5,617 nucleotides of DNA from Bacteroidota bacterium (GTDB taxonomy: Bacteria; Spirochaetota; Spirochaetia; JABMQR01): NCBI GenBank assembly GCA_013202335.1, contig JABMQR010000054.1:1-5617 (forward strand), in the 5' to 3' direction. The translations under genes and the position numbers were made by a program. Positions 1 to 5,581 of the stretch are shown here, in pieces. Position 1 is the first letter of the stretch, and each line of letters begins with the position of its first letter. The notes under the pieces are model-generated. The model saw only the letters and a list, made by a program, of their open reading frames with translations. It was not told where the DNA came from and searched no databases.

Positions 1-2
1 AT

Positions 3-95
3 CGAGAATTGGGCTCAACTACCTGCGAGGAGAATCCTGGTTGCATCTTTCTGTACTACATTTATGAGAGCATAGGTTTTATAGCAGGCAGATGA
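3..95 (+). pseudogene. 3' end or fragment of an unidentified gene (weak ABM-monooxygenase-like look)
   Basis: This frame is open from the left edge and ends with TGA at 93-95, giving 30 residues. The stretch ENPGCIFLYYIYES (codons 10-23, about bases 30-71) resembles the pattern 'EPGC..Y..Y.S' found in the core of small antibiotic-biosynthesis-monooxygenase (ABM/YgiN-type) domains. After codon 23 (base 71) the resemblance stops and the frame crosses the antisense of the Gfo/Idh remnant at 62-148. That is what would be expected if a rearrangement had joined fragments of two genes. The match is short and from memory of the family pattern, and other + strand frames are also open from the edge for part of this stretch, so chance is a real alternative. 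Sequence to the left of the window is needed. Confidence 0.25.
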
Positions 96-148
96 GCCTC
101 TCTGGTAATAATTCCACAGCCAATAATACCAATTTTAATTTTATTCAT
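62..148 (-). pseudogene. 5' remnant of a Gfo/Idh/MocA oxidoreductase gene (28 codons)
   Basis: The minus strand carries AAGGAG (plus 159-164), a 10-base spacer and ATG at 148-146. The frame then encodes 28 residues containing KIGIIGCGIITREAHLPAI and stops at TAA (64-62). The GIIGCGIITREAHLPA segment is the N-terminal Rossmann nucleotide-binding strand-loop-helix typical of Gfo/Idh/MocA proteins, which are normally 330-400 residues long. Neither other minus-strand frame continues a recognisable member of the family to base 1, so this is more than a single frameshift: the rest is deleted or replaced. It lies 44 bases downstream of the AraC-type gene on the same strand, as expected for a former regulator-oxidoreductase pair. 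The ribosome binding site is intact, so a 28-residue peptide could still be made. That the full gene once existed here is inference. Confidence 0.72.
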
Positions 149-192
149 AGTGCCTACGCTCCTTAAACATTACAACTATATTTTTTTCAGAA

Positions 193-1035
193 CTACTCTC
201 GCCTTTTCCTGAATTGACTGGGAGAATAACCCGTTACTTTTTTAAAAGTTCTGGAAAAACTGTACACAGAATCATACCCGCAATGTAACGCCGTCTCAGT
301 AACTGAAAAATTCCGGGATTCTAAAATTGAGCAGGCATAGTTTATCTTTACTTCCCGTAAATACCTGCCAGGGCTTATTCCGATAGCTCTCTTAAACTGT
401 TTATGCAAATTACTTTCGGAAATCCCTAACTCTTTTGAAATAAGTGCAGTGGTAAATACCCTGCTTAAATCAGAATAGACATACTTTTGAACCCTGGCAA
501 CTATTGAATTTCCTATAACTTTTGCGGTTGAATTAGCTGATGCTGTTGCCTTTGAGCAGTTTTCAATGGTTGAAAGAAGAATGGTGGAAAGTAAACTGAT
601 TTTAAACTCATCCGATGCTGCAGCGATCTGATCAAGGCAGGAAAAAACAAATTTGTTGATTATTACCGGATTATTCCTTAAAACCTCAAGGTGCTTTCTT
701 TCCTGCATATCAAATCCAATAAAAAAACAGAGAATATCAGAATCCTCCTCTGATACATAATAGTGGTTTTGAAAAGGAAAAATGAGTAATGATTCCCCCT
801 CATTAATAGTCAGCTGAAAATTATCAATGTGAATTTGCACACTCTTTTTCAGCCAAAAGACCAAATTGAATCGATAATGCACAATCGGCAAAGACATACA
901 TAATTCATCAGTAGTAAGACGTGAAAAAAAAACCAGATCTTTCGGAATATATTGAATTTCAGCTGAGATCCCCTTAAAGTAATCGGTTGGTTCCCTTAAA
1001 TTTCCCGCAAATAGCTCAAATGAATTTTCTTTCAC
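193..1035 (-). CDS. AraC-family transcriptional regulator
   Basis: A predicted DNA-binding regulator of about 280 residues, the usual length for a two-domain AraC protein. The N-terminal half (about residues 50-110) has the alternating hydrophobic strands of a cupin-like ligand-binding domain, including INEGESLLIFPFQNHYY. The C-terminal 90 residues are a clear AraC/XylS DNA-binding domain. Its first helix-turn-helix is near 197-217 (ISKELGISESNLHKQFK) and its second near 244-268 (ETALHCGYDSVYSFSRTFKK), followed by the family signature ending GYSPSQFRK. Two GTG starts are possible. GTG at 1035 has AGGTGG five bases upstream and is preferred; GTG at 1044 would add three residues and has only a distant AAGGA. 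The gene diverges from the URO-D/oxidoreductase operon and has a TATAAT promoter 25-35 bases upstream, so it probably controls the operon and perhaps itself. The ligand is unknown; a sugar-related compound is a guess from the neighbours. Confidence 0.93.
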   Translation of the reverse strand: MKENSFELFAGNLREPTDYFKGISAEIQYIPKDLVFFSRLTTDELCMSLPIVHYRFNLVFWLKKSVQIHIDNFQLTINEGESLLIFPFQNHYYVSEEDSDILCFFIGFDMQERKHLEVLRNNPVIINKFVFSCLDQIAAASDEFKISLLSTILLSTIENCSKATASANSTAKVIGNSIVARVQKYVYSDLSRVFTTALISKELGISESNLHKQFKRAIGISPGRYLREVKINYACSILESRNFSVTETALHCGYDSVYSFSRTFKKVTGYSPSQFRKRRE

Positions 1036-1059
1036 TCTTCCCACCTGTACAAATTTTCC

Positions 1060-1090
1060 TTAACACTAATTATATTACAGTTTTTGTTAA
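1060..1090. repeat. Inverted repeat TTAACA-N19-TGTTAA, possible operator
   Basis: TTAACA at 1060-1065 and TGTTAA at 1085-1090 form a six-base inverted repeat around the TATAAT (1069-1074) of the regulator's own promoter. The position would suit autoregulation. The arms are short and the region is very AT-rich, so chance is quite possible. AraC proteins more often use direct repeats. Confidence 0.2.
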
Positions 1091-1097
1091 AAATCAT
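1069..1097 (-). promoter_or_regulatory. Probable sigma-70 promoter of the AraC-family gene
   Basis: On the minus strand a perfect -10 TATAAT lies at plus 1074-1069. Seventeen bases upstream is ATGATT (1097-1092), a weak -35 that keeps the TGA core of TTGACA. Transcription would start near 1062, giving a leader of roughly 20-27 bases before the GTG starts and including the ribosome binding site. Assigned by consensus matching by eye only. Confidence 0.45.
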
Positions 1098-1100
1098 CCT

Positions 1101-1129
1101 ATTTTCGCTATGTATTTATCTATTATACT
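1101..1129 (+). promoter_or_regulatory. Possible activator-dependent promoter of the URO-D/oxidoreductase operon
   Basis: TATACT at 1124-1129 matches the -10 consensus at five of six positions and would start transcription near 1136, about 38 bases before the ATG at 1174. The expected -35 region, around 1101-1106 (ATTTTC), is poor. A fair -10 with a poor -35 is typical of promoters that need an activator such as an AraC protein. The region just upstream is shared with the regulator's own promoter, so one bound protein could influence both directions. A near tandem repeat, TATTATACTA then TATTATGATA, spans 1121-1140. Confidence 0.4.
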
Positions 1130-1160
1130 ATATTATGATACAAACAAATTCAAATAATAT

Positions 1161-1164
1161 GAGG
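1161..1164 (+). promoter_or_regulatory. Ribosome binding site (GAGG) setting the first URO-D start
   Basis: GAGG lies nine bases before ATG 1174. It selects that start over an in-frame ATG at 1159 and a TTG at 1084, neither of which has a comparable site. Translating from 1084 would only read the promoter region as a spurious hydrophobic leader. Confidence 0.6.
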
Positions 1165-1173
1165 TTTTCGAAT

Positions 1174-2223
1174 ATGAAAAAAATACACATACCTGAAAAG
1201 CGTCGTTATGAAGCGGATTTTTCTCAGCTGTTAAAAGTGCTCAACAGAGAGCCTGCAGACAGACCGGTCTTATTTGAATTCTTCATGAATCCAATTGTGT
1301 ATAAAGCCTTCTCAAAATCTATAACAATTGAAAGGACTCCCACAGAAGAGCTCTATAATCGGCTGGAGATGATGTGGGCTTTCTATTACGCAGGCTATGA
1401 TTATGTAACCATGCTTCCACCAAAAACATTTACATTTACTCAAGAGACTAGTAGTCATACAAAAACATACTCTCTCAATCAACCAGGTTTAATCTCTGAT
1501 GAAGCATCATTTGAATCTTTCAATTGGCCGGACCCAAAAAAACAAAATTATGAATACTTAGATTTTATTGCAGCGCGGCTTCCTGATAAAATGTCAATGA
1601 TCGTATCCGGACCTGGAGGCGTAGAAGAAAATGTAATTGCTCTCACAGGATATGAACAGCTTTGCTATATGATGATTGATGATCCTGATTTAGTAACAGC
1701 ACTTTTTACCGCAGTAGGAAGCCGACTGGATGAATATTATAGGATTACTGCATCGCATCCGAAGGTCGGTGCCTGTATATCTAACGATGACTGGGGTTTT
1801 AATACTCAGACTCTTTTAACACAAAAACAGATGGAGCAATGGGTTTTCCCCTGGCACCAAAAAATAGCCAAAACCATACATGATGCGGGGAAACCGGCTA
1901 TTCTCCACTCCTGTGGAAATATATATCCAATTATGCATGAAATAGTTGAAACGATTAAGTATGACGGCAAACACTCATATGAAGATACTATTTTACCCGT
2001 AGAAGATGCATGGGAAACCTATCATAAGAAAATATCCATATTGGGTGGAATTGATCTAAACTATTTAATATTTGAACCGGAAGAATCAATTTACACCAGA
2101 AGTAAAGCAATGCTTGAACGCACCTCTCTCATTGGAGGATATGCTCTTGGGTCAGGAAACTCTATACCTGATTATGTACCGCTTGAAAAATATATAGCCA
2201 TGCTGATGTGTGCATGGGAATAA
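1174..2223 (+). CDS. URO-D-family (uroporphyrinogen decarboxylase-like) protein, probable methyltransferase-type
   Basis: A soluble 349-residue protein of the uroporphyrinogen decarboxylase superfamily (a TIM-barrel fold; about 340-370 residues is usual). Landmarks are a degenerate N-terminal NREPADRPVLFEFF, SGPGG at 145-149, NDDWGF at 204-209, HSCGN at 245-249, KHSYED at 266-271, GGID at 291-294 and GSGNSIPDYVP at 326-336. It lacks the RPPxWxMRQAG N-terminal motif of true HemE, so haem synthesis is unlikely. Relatives such as MtaA and MtbA move methyl groups between corrinoids and thiols using zinc held by His-x-Cys and a later Cys. Here H245 and C247 fit the first pair, but the C-terminal position reads GSGN with no cysteine, so the same chemistry is not assured. 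It is the first gene of the operon, followed 32 bases later by oxidoreductase 1. Substrate unknown. Confidence 0.88.
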   Translation: MKKIHIPEKRRYEADFSQLLKVLNREPADRPVLFEFFMNPIVYKAFSKSITIERTPTEELYNRLEMMWAFYYAGYDYVTMLPPKTFTFTQETSSHTKTYSLNQPGLISDEASFESFNWPDPKKQNYEYLDFIAARLPDKMSMIVSGPGGVEENVIALTGYEQLCYMMIDDPDLVTALFTAVGSRLDEYYRITASHPKVGACISNDDWGFNTQTLLTQKQMEQWVFPWHQKIAKTIHDAGKPAILHSCGNIYPIMHEIVETIKYDGKHSYEDTILPVEDAWETYHKKISILGGIDLNYLIFEPEESIYTRSKAMLERTSLIGGYALGSGNSIPDYVPLEKYIAMLMCAWE

Positions 2224-2238
2224 ATTTCATTCAAATAA

Positions 2239-2245
2239 AGAGAGG
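2239..2245 (+). promoter_or_regulatory. Ribosome binding site (AGAGAGG) setting the oxidoreductase 1 start
   Basis: AGAGAGG lies ten bases before ATG 2256. This rules out the longer in-frame start at 2208, which would overlap the upstream gene and add 16 residues before the MKKITYAVIGCGG family N terminus. Confidence 0.75.
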
Positions 2246-2255
2246 AAAAATAACT

Positions 2256-3404
2256 ATGAAAAAAATAACCTATGCCGTAATCGGCTGCGGAGGAAGAATA
2301 AGCGGATTGATCAGAGAGTTCGCTGATAAAAAAGATGTAGAGCTCAAAGGGGGCTGGGATCCTTCAACTGCAAATGTTACAAACATGCTGGAAAAAATGA
2401 ATAATGGCGAAGGAAAAATATATTCATCTTATGAAGAATTGGTTTCTGATCCTGAAATTGACTGGGTTTTTATAGGATCTCCCAATGTATTCCATAAAGA
2501 GCACATTATTGCTGCTTTTGCAAAGGGAAAACAGGTTTTTTCAGAAAAACCACTGGCAACTACTATTGAAGACTGCATTGCCATAAATAAGAGCCATCAA
2601 AAAAGCGGCAAACTGTTTGCTACCGGATTCACCCTTCGTTATGCATCAATATATAGAAAAGCAAAAGAAATTCTTGCAAGTGGAAAACTCGGTAAAGTGA
2701 TATCAATAAATGCCTGTGAAAATATCGCCCCAGATCATGGAGCCTATATCATGAAAGACTGGAGAAGAAAAAAGGAGTTGGCAGGCCCGCATATTCTGGA
2801 AAAATGTGTTCATGATCTGGATCTTATTAATTGGTTTACAGAATCAGTTCCAACTAAAATAGCCGCATTCGGTGGCAACAATATGTTTACCCCTGAAAAT
2901 GACTACCTGTATAGAAATGATAAAAAAGTATTTCAATCAGCATGGGAACTCGTAGAAGAATCGTTTGAACATGCTGGGAACAATCCATTCCTCTCAGATA
3001 AAACCATTGAAGATAACATTGTAGCAATTATGGAATTTGCAAATGGAGTACGTGTACAGTTTCAGGCAACAATGAGTAATGCTATTCCCGAAAGAAGAAT
3101 GTATTTCCACTGCAGTGGAGGAACCCTGATTGTCGAACTCTATTCCGGCCTCCTCCAGTACAAATCTTTAGCAGATGAGGCTATACAGAGGATTCCCCTA
3201 ACCGGCGGAGGGCATGGAGATGGGGATTATCATATAATGAAAGAACTACATGACTCCATGATTAATGGTACAATACCAGTCTGCGGAGGTGAGGAAGGCC
3301 TGCTCAGTGCAGTTGTCGGTATAACCATAGATGAAGCACGGGAAAACGGAACAGTAATTGACTTGGGTGAAATATGGAAATCGTTGGGGGTTATTGATGA
3401 ATAA
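2256..3404 (+). CDS. Gfo/Idh/MocA-family NAD(P)-dependent oxidoreductase 1
   Basis: A cytoplasmic 382-residue dehydrogenase-type protein, probably oxidising or reducing a hydroxyl on a sugar, inositol or related polyol with NAD(P). The N-terminal Rossmann domain starts at once with AVIGCGGRISG (7-17). The family EKPL motif is at 97-100, giving K98 as the expected catalytic lysine. Then come KDWR (167-170) and LEKCVHDLDLINW (181-193) with H186 as the likely catalytic histidine. In inositol dehydrogenase an aspartate lies four residues before this histidine; here the residue is E182. The C-terminal alpha/beta domain ends with the usual helix near 355-372. It is second in the operon, 32 bases after the URO-D gene, and its last 8 bases overlap oxidoreductase 2. 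It resembles that protein throughout and is probably an ancient tandem duplicate. The substrate cannot be read from the sequence. Confidence 0.93.
   Translation: MKKITYAVIGCGGRISGLIREFADKKDVELKGGWDPSTANVTNMLEKMNNGEGKIYSSYEELVSDPEIDWVFIGSPNVFHKEHIIAAFAKGKQVFSEKPLATTIEDCIAINKSHQKSGKLFATGFTLRYASIYRKAKEILASGKLGKVISINACENIAPDHGAYIMKDWRRKKELAGPHILEKCVHDLDLINWFTESVPTKIAAFGGNNMFTPENDYLYRNDKKVFQSAWELVEESFEHAGNNPFLSDKTIEDNIVAIMEFANGVRVQFQATMSNAIPERRMYFHCSGGTLIVELYSGLLQYKSLADEAIQRIPLTGGGHGDGDYHIMKELHDSMINGTIPVCGGEEGLLSAVVGITIDEARENGTVIDLGEIWKSLGVIDE
3386..3390 (+). promoter_or_regulatory. Ribosome binding site (GGGGG) inside oxidoreductase 1 for oxidoreductase 2
   Basis: A run of five G bases lies six bases before ATG 3397, inside the last codons of the upstream gene. 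It favours 3397 over the in-frame upstream start at 3358, which would add 13 residues with no family match. Confidence 0.5.
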
Positions 3405-4521
3405 CATACAAATCGGAGTAATTGGGGTCGGAGGAAGAGGTGTTCTGGCTGATTCAGCACATCAACCTGAAAATGAAGTGTATGTAACTGCGGGAGCTGA
3501 CCCCGGAAAGCAGGCTCTTGAAGCGTTTGCAAAAAAATACCCGGATGCTGAGCTATTTGAAAATTACAAAGCACTGCTGCAGAAACCTGAACTTGATGCA
3601 GTATTTATCTGCAGCCCTGATTATCTGCATGAAGAACATGCGGTAGCCGCTCTTCTGGCTAAAAAAGCCGTATACCTTGAGAAACCTATGGCTATAACTA
3701 TAGAGGGCTGTGACCGCATTCTGGAAACTTCGGAAAAAACCGGCAGCAAATTATACCTTGGCCACAATATGCGCCATTTTGAATCGGTAATTAAAATGAA
3801 AGAGATCATAGATGCCGGAACAATTGGCGAAATAAAGGCAGTCTGGTGCAGGCATTTTATCTCTTACGGCGGCGATGCCTATTTTAAGGACTGGCATTCA
3901 GAGCAGAAATATTCCAACAGCCTTTTACTGCAAAAGGGAGCTCATGATATCGATGTTATACATTGGTTAACAGGAAGCTACACAAAATCTGTTGTTGGGA
4001 TGGGCAAACTTGATGTATATGACAAGTGTGATCGACGCCTGGAATCAGAAAAAAGTGATGCATCATTTCATGAAGAAAACTGGCCACCACTGTCCCAGAA
4101 GAAGCTGTCTCCCATTATTGATGTTGAAGACCACAATATGATCCTTATGCAGCTCGAAAATGGTGTTCAGGCATCATACTTGCAGTGTCACTATACTCCG
4201 GATTCCTGTAGAAACTATACATTTATTGGAACAAATGGGAGACTTGAAAACAGAGGAGACCATGGGGAGTGCTCCATTGAAGTCTACAGCAGCAGAACCG
4301 ACGGTTTCACAACACCTGATAGTATCTACAACTTAAAAGGAGAGTCTGAAGGACATGGTGGTGCTGATCCGCTTATTGTGAATGATTTTCTTGATTACAT
4401 ACGCGGATTAAGCGAACCAAAAACATCACCTCTTGCTGCAAGAAATGCAGTTGCAGTTGGTGTTATGGCCGCAGAATCAATTCGCGGCGGCAGCTGTCTA
4501 AAAGAGGTGAAACCTTACTAG
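3397..4521 (+). CDS. Gfo/Idh/MocA-family NAD(P)-dependent oxidoreductase 2
   Basis: A 374-residue cytoplasmic oxidoreductase of the same family as its upstream neighbour. The Rossmann motif GVIGVGGRG is at 7-15, EKPM at 95-98 (K96 expected catalytic) and KDW at 164-166. QKGAHDIDVIHW lies at 179-190, with H183 as the probable catalytic histidine and Q179 where inositol dehydrogenase has aspartate. GHGGADPLIVNDF near 333-345 belongs to the C-terminal domain. The start overlaps the stop of oxidoreductase 1 by 8 bases (ATGAATAA), so the two are probably translationally coupled and made in similar amounts. They may act on the same molecule at successive steps or as a pair; this is inference. It closes the operon: its TAG overlaps the stop of the convergent URO-D gene, leaving no room for a separate terminator. 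Confidence 0.93.
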   Translation: MNNIQIGVIGVGGRGVLADSAHQPENEVYVTAGADPGKQALEAFAKKYPDAELFENYKALLQKPELDAVFICSPDYLHEEHAVAALLAKKAVYLEKPMAITIEGCDRILETSEKTGSKLYLGHNMRHFESVIKMKEIIDAGTIGEIKAVWCRHFISYGGDAYFKDWHSEQKYSNSLLLQKGAHDIDVIHWLTGSYTKSVVGMGKLDVYDKCDRRLESEKSDASFHEENWPPLSQKKLSPIIDVEDHNMILMQLENGVQASYLQCHYTPDSCRNYTFIGTNGRLENRGDHGECSIEVYSSRTDGFTTPDSIYNLKGESEGHGGADPLIVNDFLDYIRGLSEPKTSPLAARNAVAVGVMAAESIRGGSCLKEVKPY

Positions 4522-5453
4522 ATTAGATTATTCCAGGATTCAAAAACTTTCACCACATTTTCACCCTTCCCCCCGGGTCCAAATGAGCATTGGGCAATAC
4601 AGCCCCCATCCTGGTAGAGGTTTGCATATACATCATTAACCGCTTTTTCTACCTCATCTAGCGTCCCGAATGGAAGAAGATACTGACGATCAATCTCTCC
4701 CCAAAATGTAATCTTACCAGAATACTGCTTAAGATTTTCCAAACCCATACAAAACAGTTGAGAATTCAATGCATCAATACCCATCTCAATGATATCAGGA
4801 TAAATATCGAGAATATAACCATCCGAATGCATGAACATCTTTTTATTATAATTTTTGGCAATGCTGACATAATCCTGGTACAACGGTTTAAAAACAGTTC
4901 TCCAAAGTACCGGATTGATAAGTAAAGAGTTCTGAGAACCCCAATCATCCATTATCATAAGAGCATCTACATCAGATTGAGCCCAGAGAGTAAGCTGCTT
5001 TTTGTAAAAGTTGTGAACTTCATCAAGAACCTGAAAAAAACCATCTTCCTGCATCATCAAATCCACATAGAACTGTTCAGCACCCCTAATAAATTGAAGC
5101 TGCTCGAATGGTCGGGGACATGCCCCTGCTTTGACAAACTTTGATGTTGATTTGCAAAAGGCATTTACCTGATCAATATCAACGGTCAGCCACTCATTTG
5201 GTATATGCACTTTGTCCCCAAAATCAGAAAAATCTTCCTCTACTGAAATAGGACGTTTCACCTCGCCAATAAATCCGTTCTCTTTCTGGGTGAAGGTGCA
5301 TCCCCATTCATCAATAAAAGTTCCAATTTTGTAGGGATCTCCTGAAGTCCTGGGTGATTGAGAAAGATATTCCGGACTTACTATGATATCAGAGGGGAAT
5401 TCCTTAATCAGCTTTTCCATAATTGCCGGATAATGAATGTCAGCCCAGGGCAA
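4518..5453 (-). CDS. Second URO-D-family protein, N terminus without a normal start
   Basis: A URO-D-superfamily protein, read here from TTG at 5453 as 311 residues. Landmarks are DDWG at 169-172, HSDGY at 209-213, GEID at 252-255 and a C-terminal GGCIAQCSFGPGGKGENV. It shares the DDWG, H-x-x-G and G-x-ID anchors with the first URO-D protein but is otherwise distant. The metal-site pair is H209-x-D211 instead of His-x-Cys, while C285 and C289 occur near the C terminus. It has no HemE signature. In-frame codons upstream of the TTG read LPKTALNFNKPARIPRELWS, which looks like the normal start of this family (pattern 'LNFENPARVPR.LW.LPW'). The real protein should therefore begin near base 5528, but no ATG, GTG or TTG exists between there and the TGA at 5597-5595. 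The gene may be recently inactivated, use a rare start, or produce a truncated protein. The rest of the frame is intact. Confidence 0.8.
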   Translation of the reverse strand: MPWADIHYPAIMEKLIKEFPSDIIVSPEYLSQSPRTSGDPYKIGTFIDEWGCTFTQKENGFIGEVKRPISVEEDFSDFGDKVHIPNEWLTVDIDQVNAFCKSTSKFVKAGACPRPFEQLQFIRGAEQFYVDLMMQEDGFFQVLDEVHNFYKKQLTLWAQSDVDALMIMDDWGSQNSLLINPVLWRTVFKPLYQDYVSIAKNYNKKMFMHSDGYILDIYPDIIEMGIDALNSQLFCMGLENLKQYSGKITFWGEIDRQYLLPFGTLDEVEKAVNDVYANLYQDGGCIAQCSFGPGGKGENVVKVFESWNNLI

Positions 5454-5528
5454 GCTCCACAGCTCTCTTGGAATTCTGGCTGGTTTATTAAAATTTAAGG
5501 CTGTTTTCGGTAATTGAAGTGATGTGGT
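5454..5528 (-). pseudogene. Conserved N-terminal coding stretch of the second URO-D gene lacking a start codon
   Basis: These 25 codons are in frame with the TTG at 5453 and read TTSLQLPKTALNF followed by NKPARIPRELWS. They match the usual opening of this URO-D subfamily ('M(T/N)SR..V..LNF..PARVPR.LW'). At the position where methionine would be expected the codon is ACC. One codon earlier is ATC, with no purine-rich ribosome site in front. Conservation of sense in this stretch argues that it was coding until recently. Assignment rests on remembered family patterns, not an alignment. Confidence 0.55.
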
Positions 5529-5581
5529 GATATATGCCGAATTTGTGTTGAGCCATTGGCAGAAAGTTGGGTTTAATCTAC

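Noticed and set aside
1084..1173. TTG-start extension of the first URO-D protein giving a hydrophobic leader (a run like a membrane segment)
   Set aside because: It reads the AT-rich promoter region, has no ribosome binding site, and precedes a soluble-family N terminus that has its own GAGG site at ATG 1174.
1174..2223. Calling the URO-D proteins HemE (haem biosynthesis)
   Set aside because: Both lack the N-terminal RPPxWxMRQAG signature of true uroporphyrinogen decarboxylase, and the context is catabolic rather than haem synthesis.
2208..2255. Longer start for oxidoreductase 1 overlapping the upstream gene
   Set aside because: A good AGAGAGG site precedes ATG 2256, and the Rossmann motif begins right after that methionine.
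3358..3396. Longer start for oxidoreductase 2
   Set aside because: The added 13 residues are the out-of-frame reading of the upstream gene's end. ATG 3397 has a purine-rich site and the family N terminus.
3230..3574. 114-codon minus-strand open frame
   Set aside because: It lies antisense to the two well-supported oxidoreductases, matches no family, and is a composition shadow.
3621..3809. 62-codon minus-strand open frame
   Set aside because: It is antisense to the Rossmann domain of oxidoreductase 2, with no family features.
4766..4948. 60-codon minus-strand open frame
   Set aside because: It is another frame of the second URO-D gene, with no recognisable content.
5488..5556. ATG-started 22-codon minus-strand frame as the true start of the second URO-D gene
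   Set aside because: It is in a different frame, ends in TAA and has no ribosome site. Joining it would need a frameshift, and the family-like residues are better matched by the other frame.
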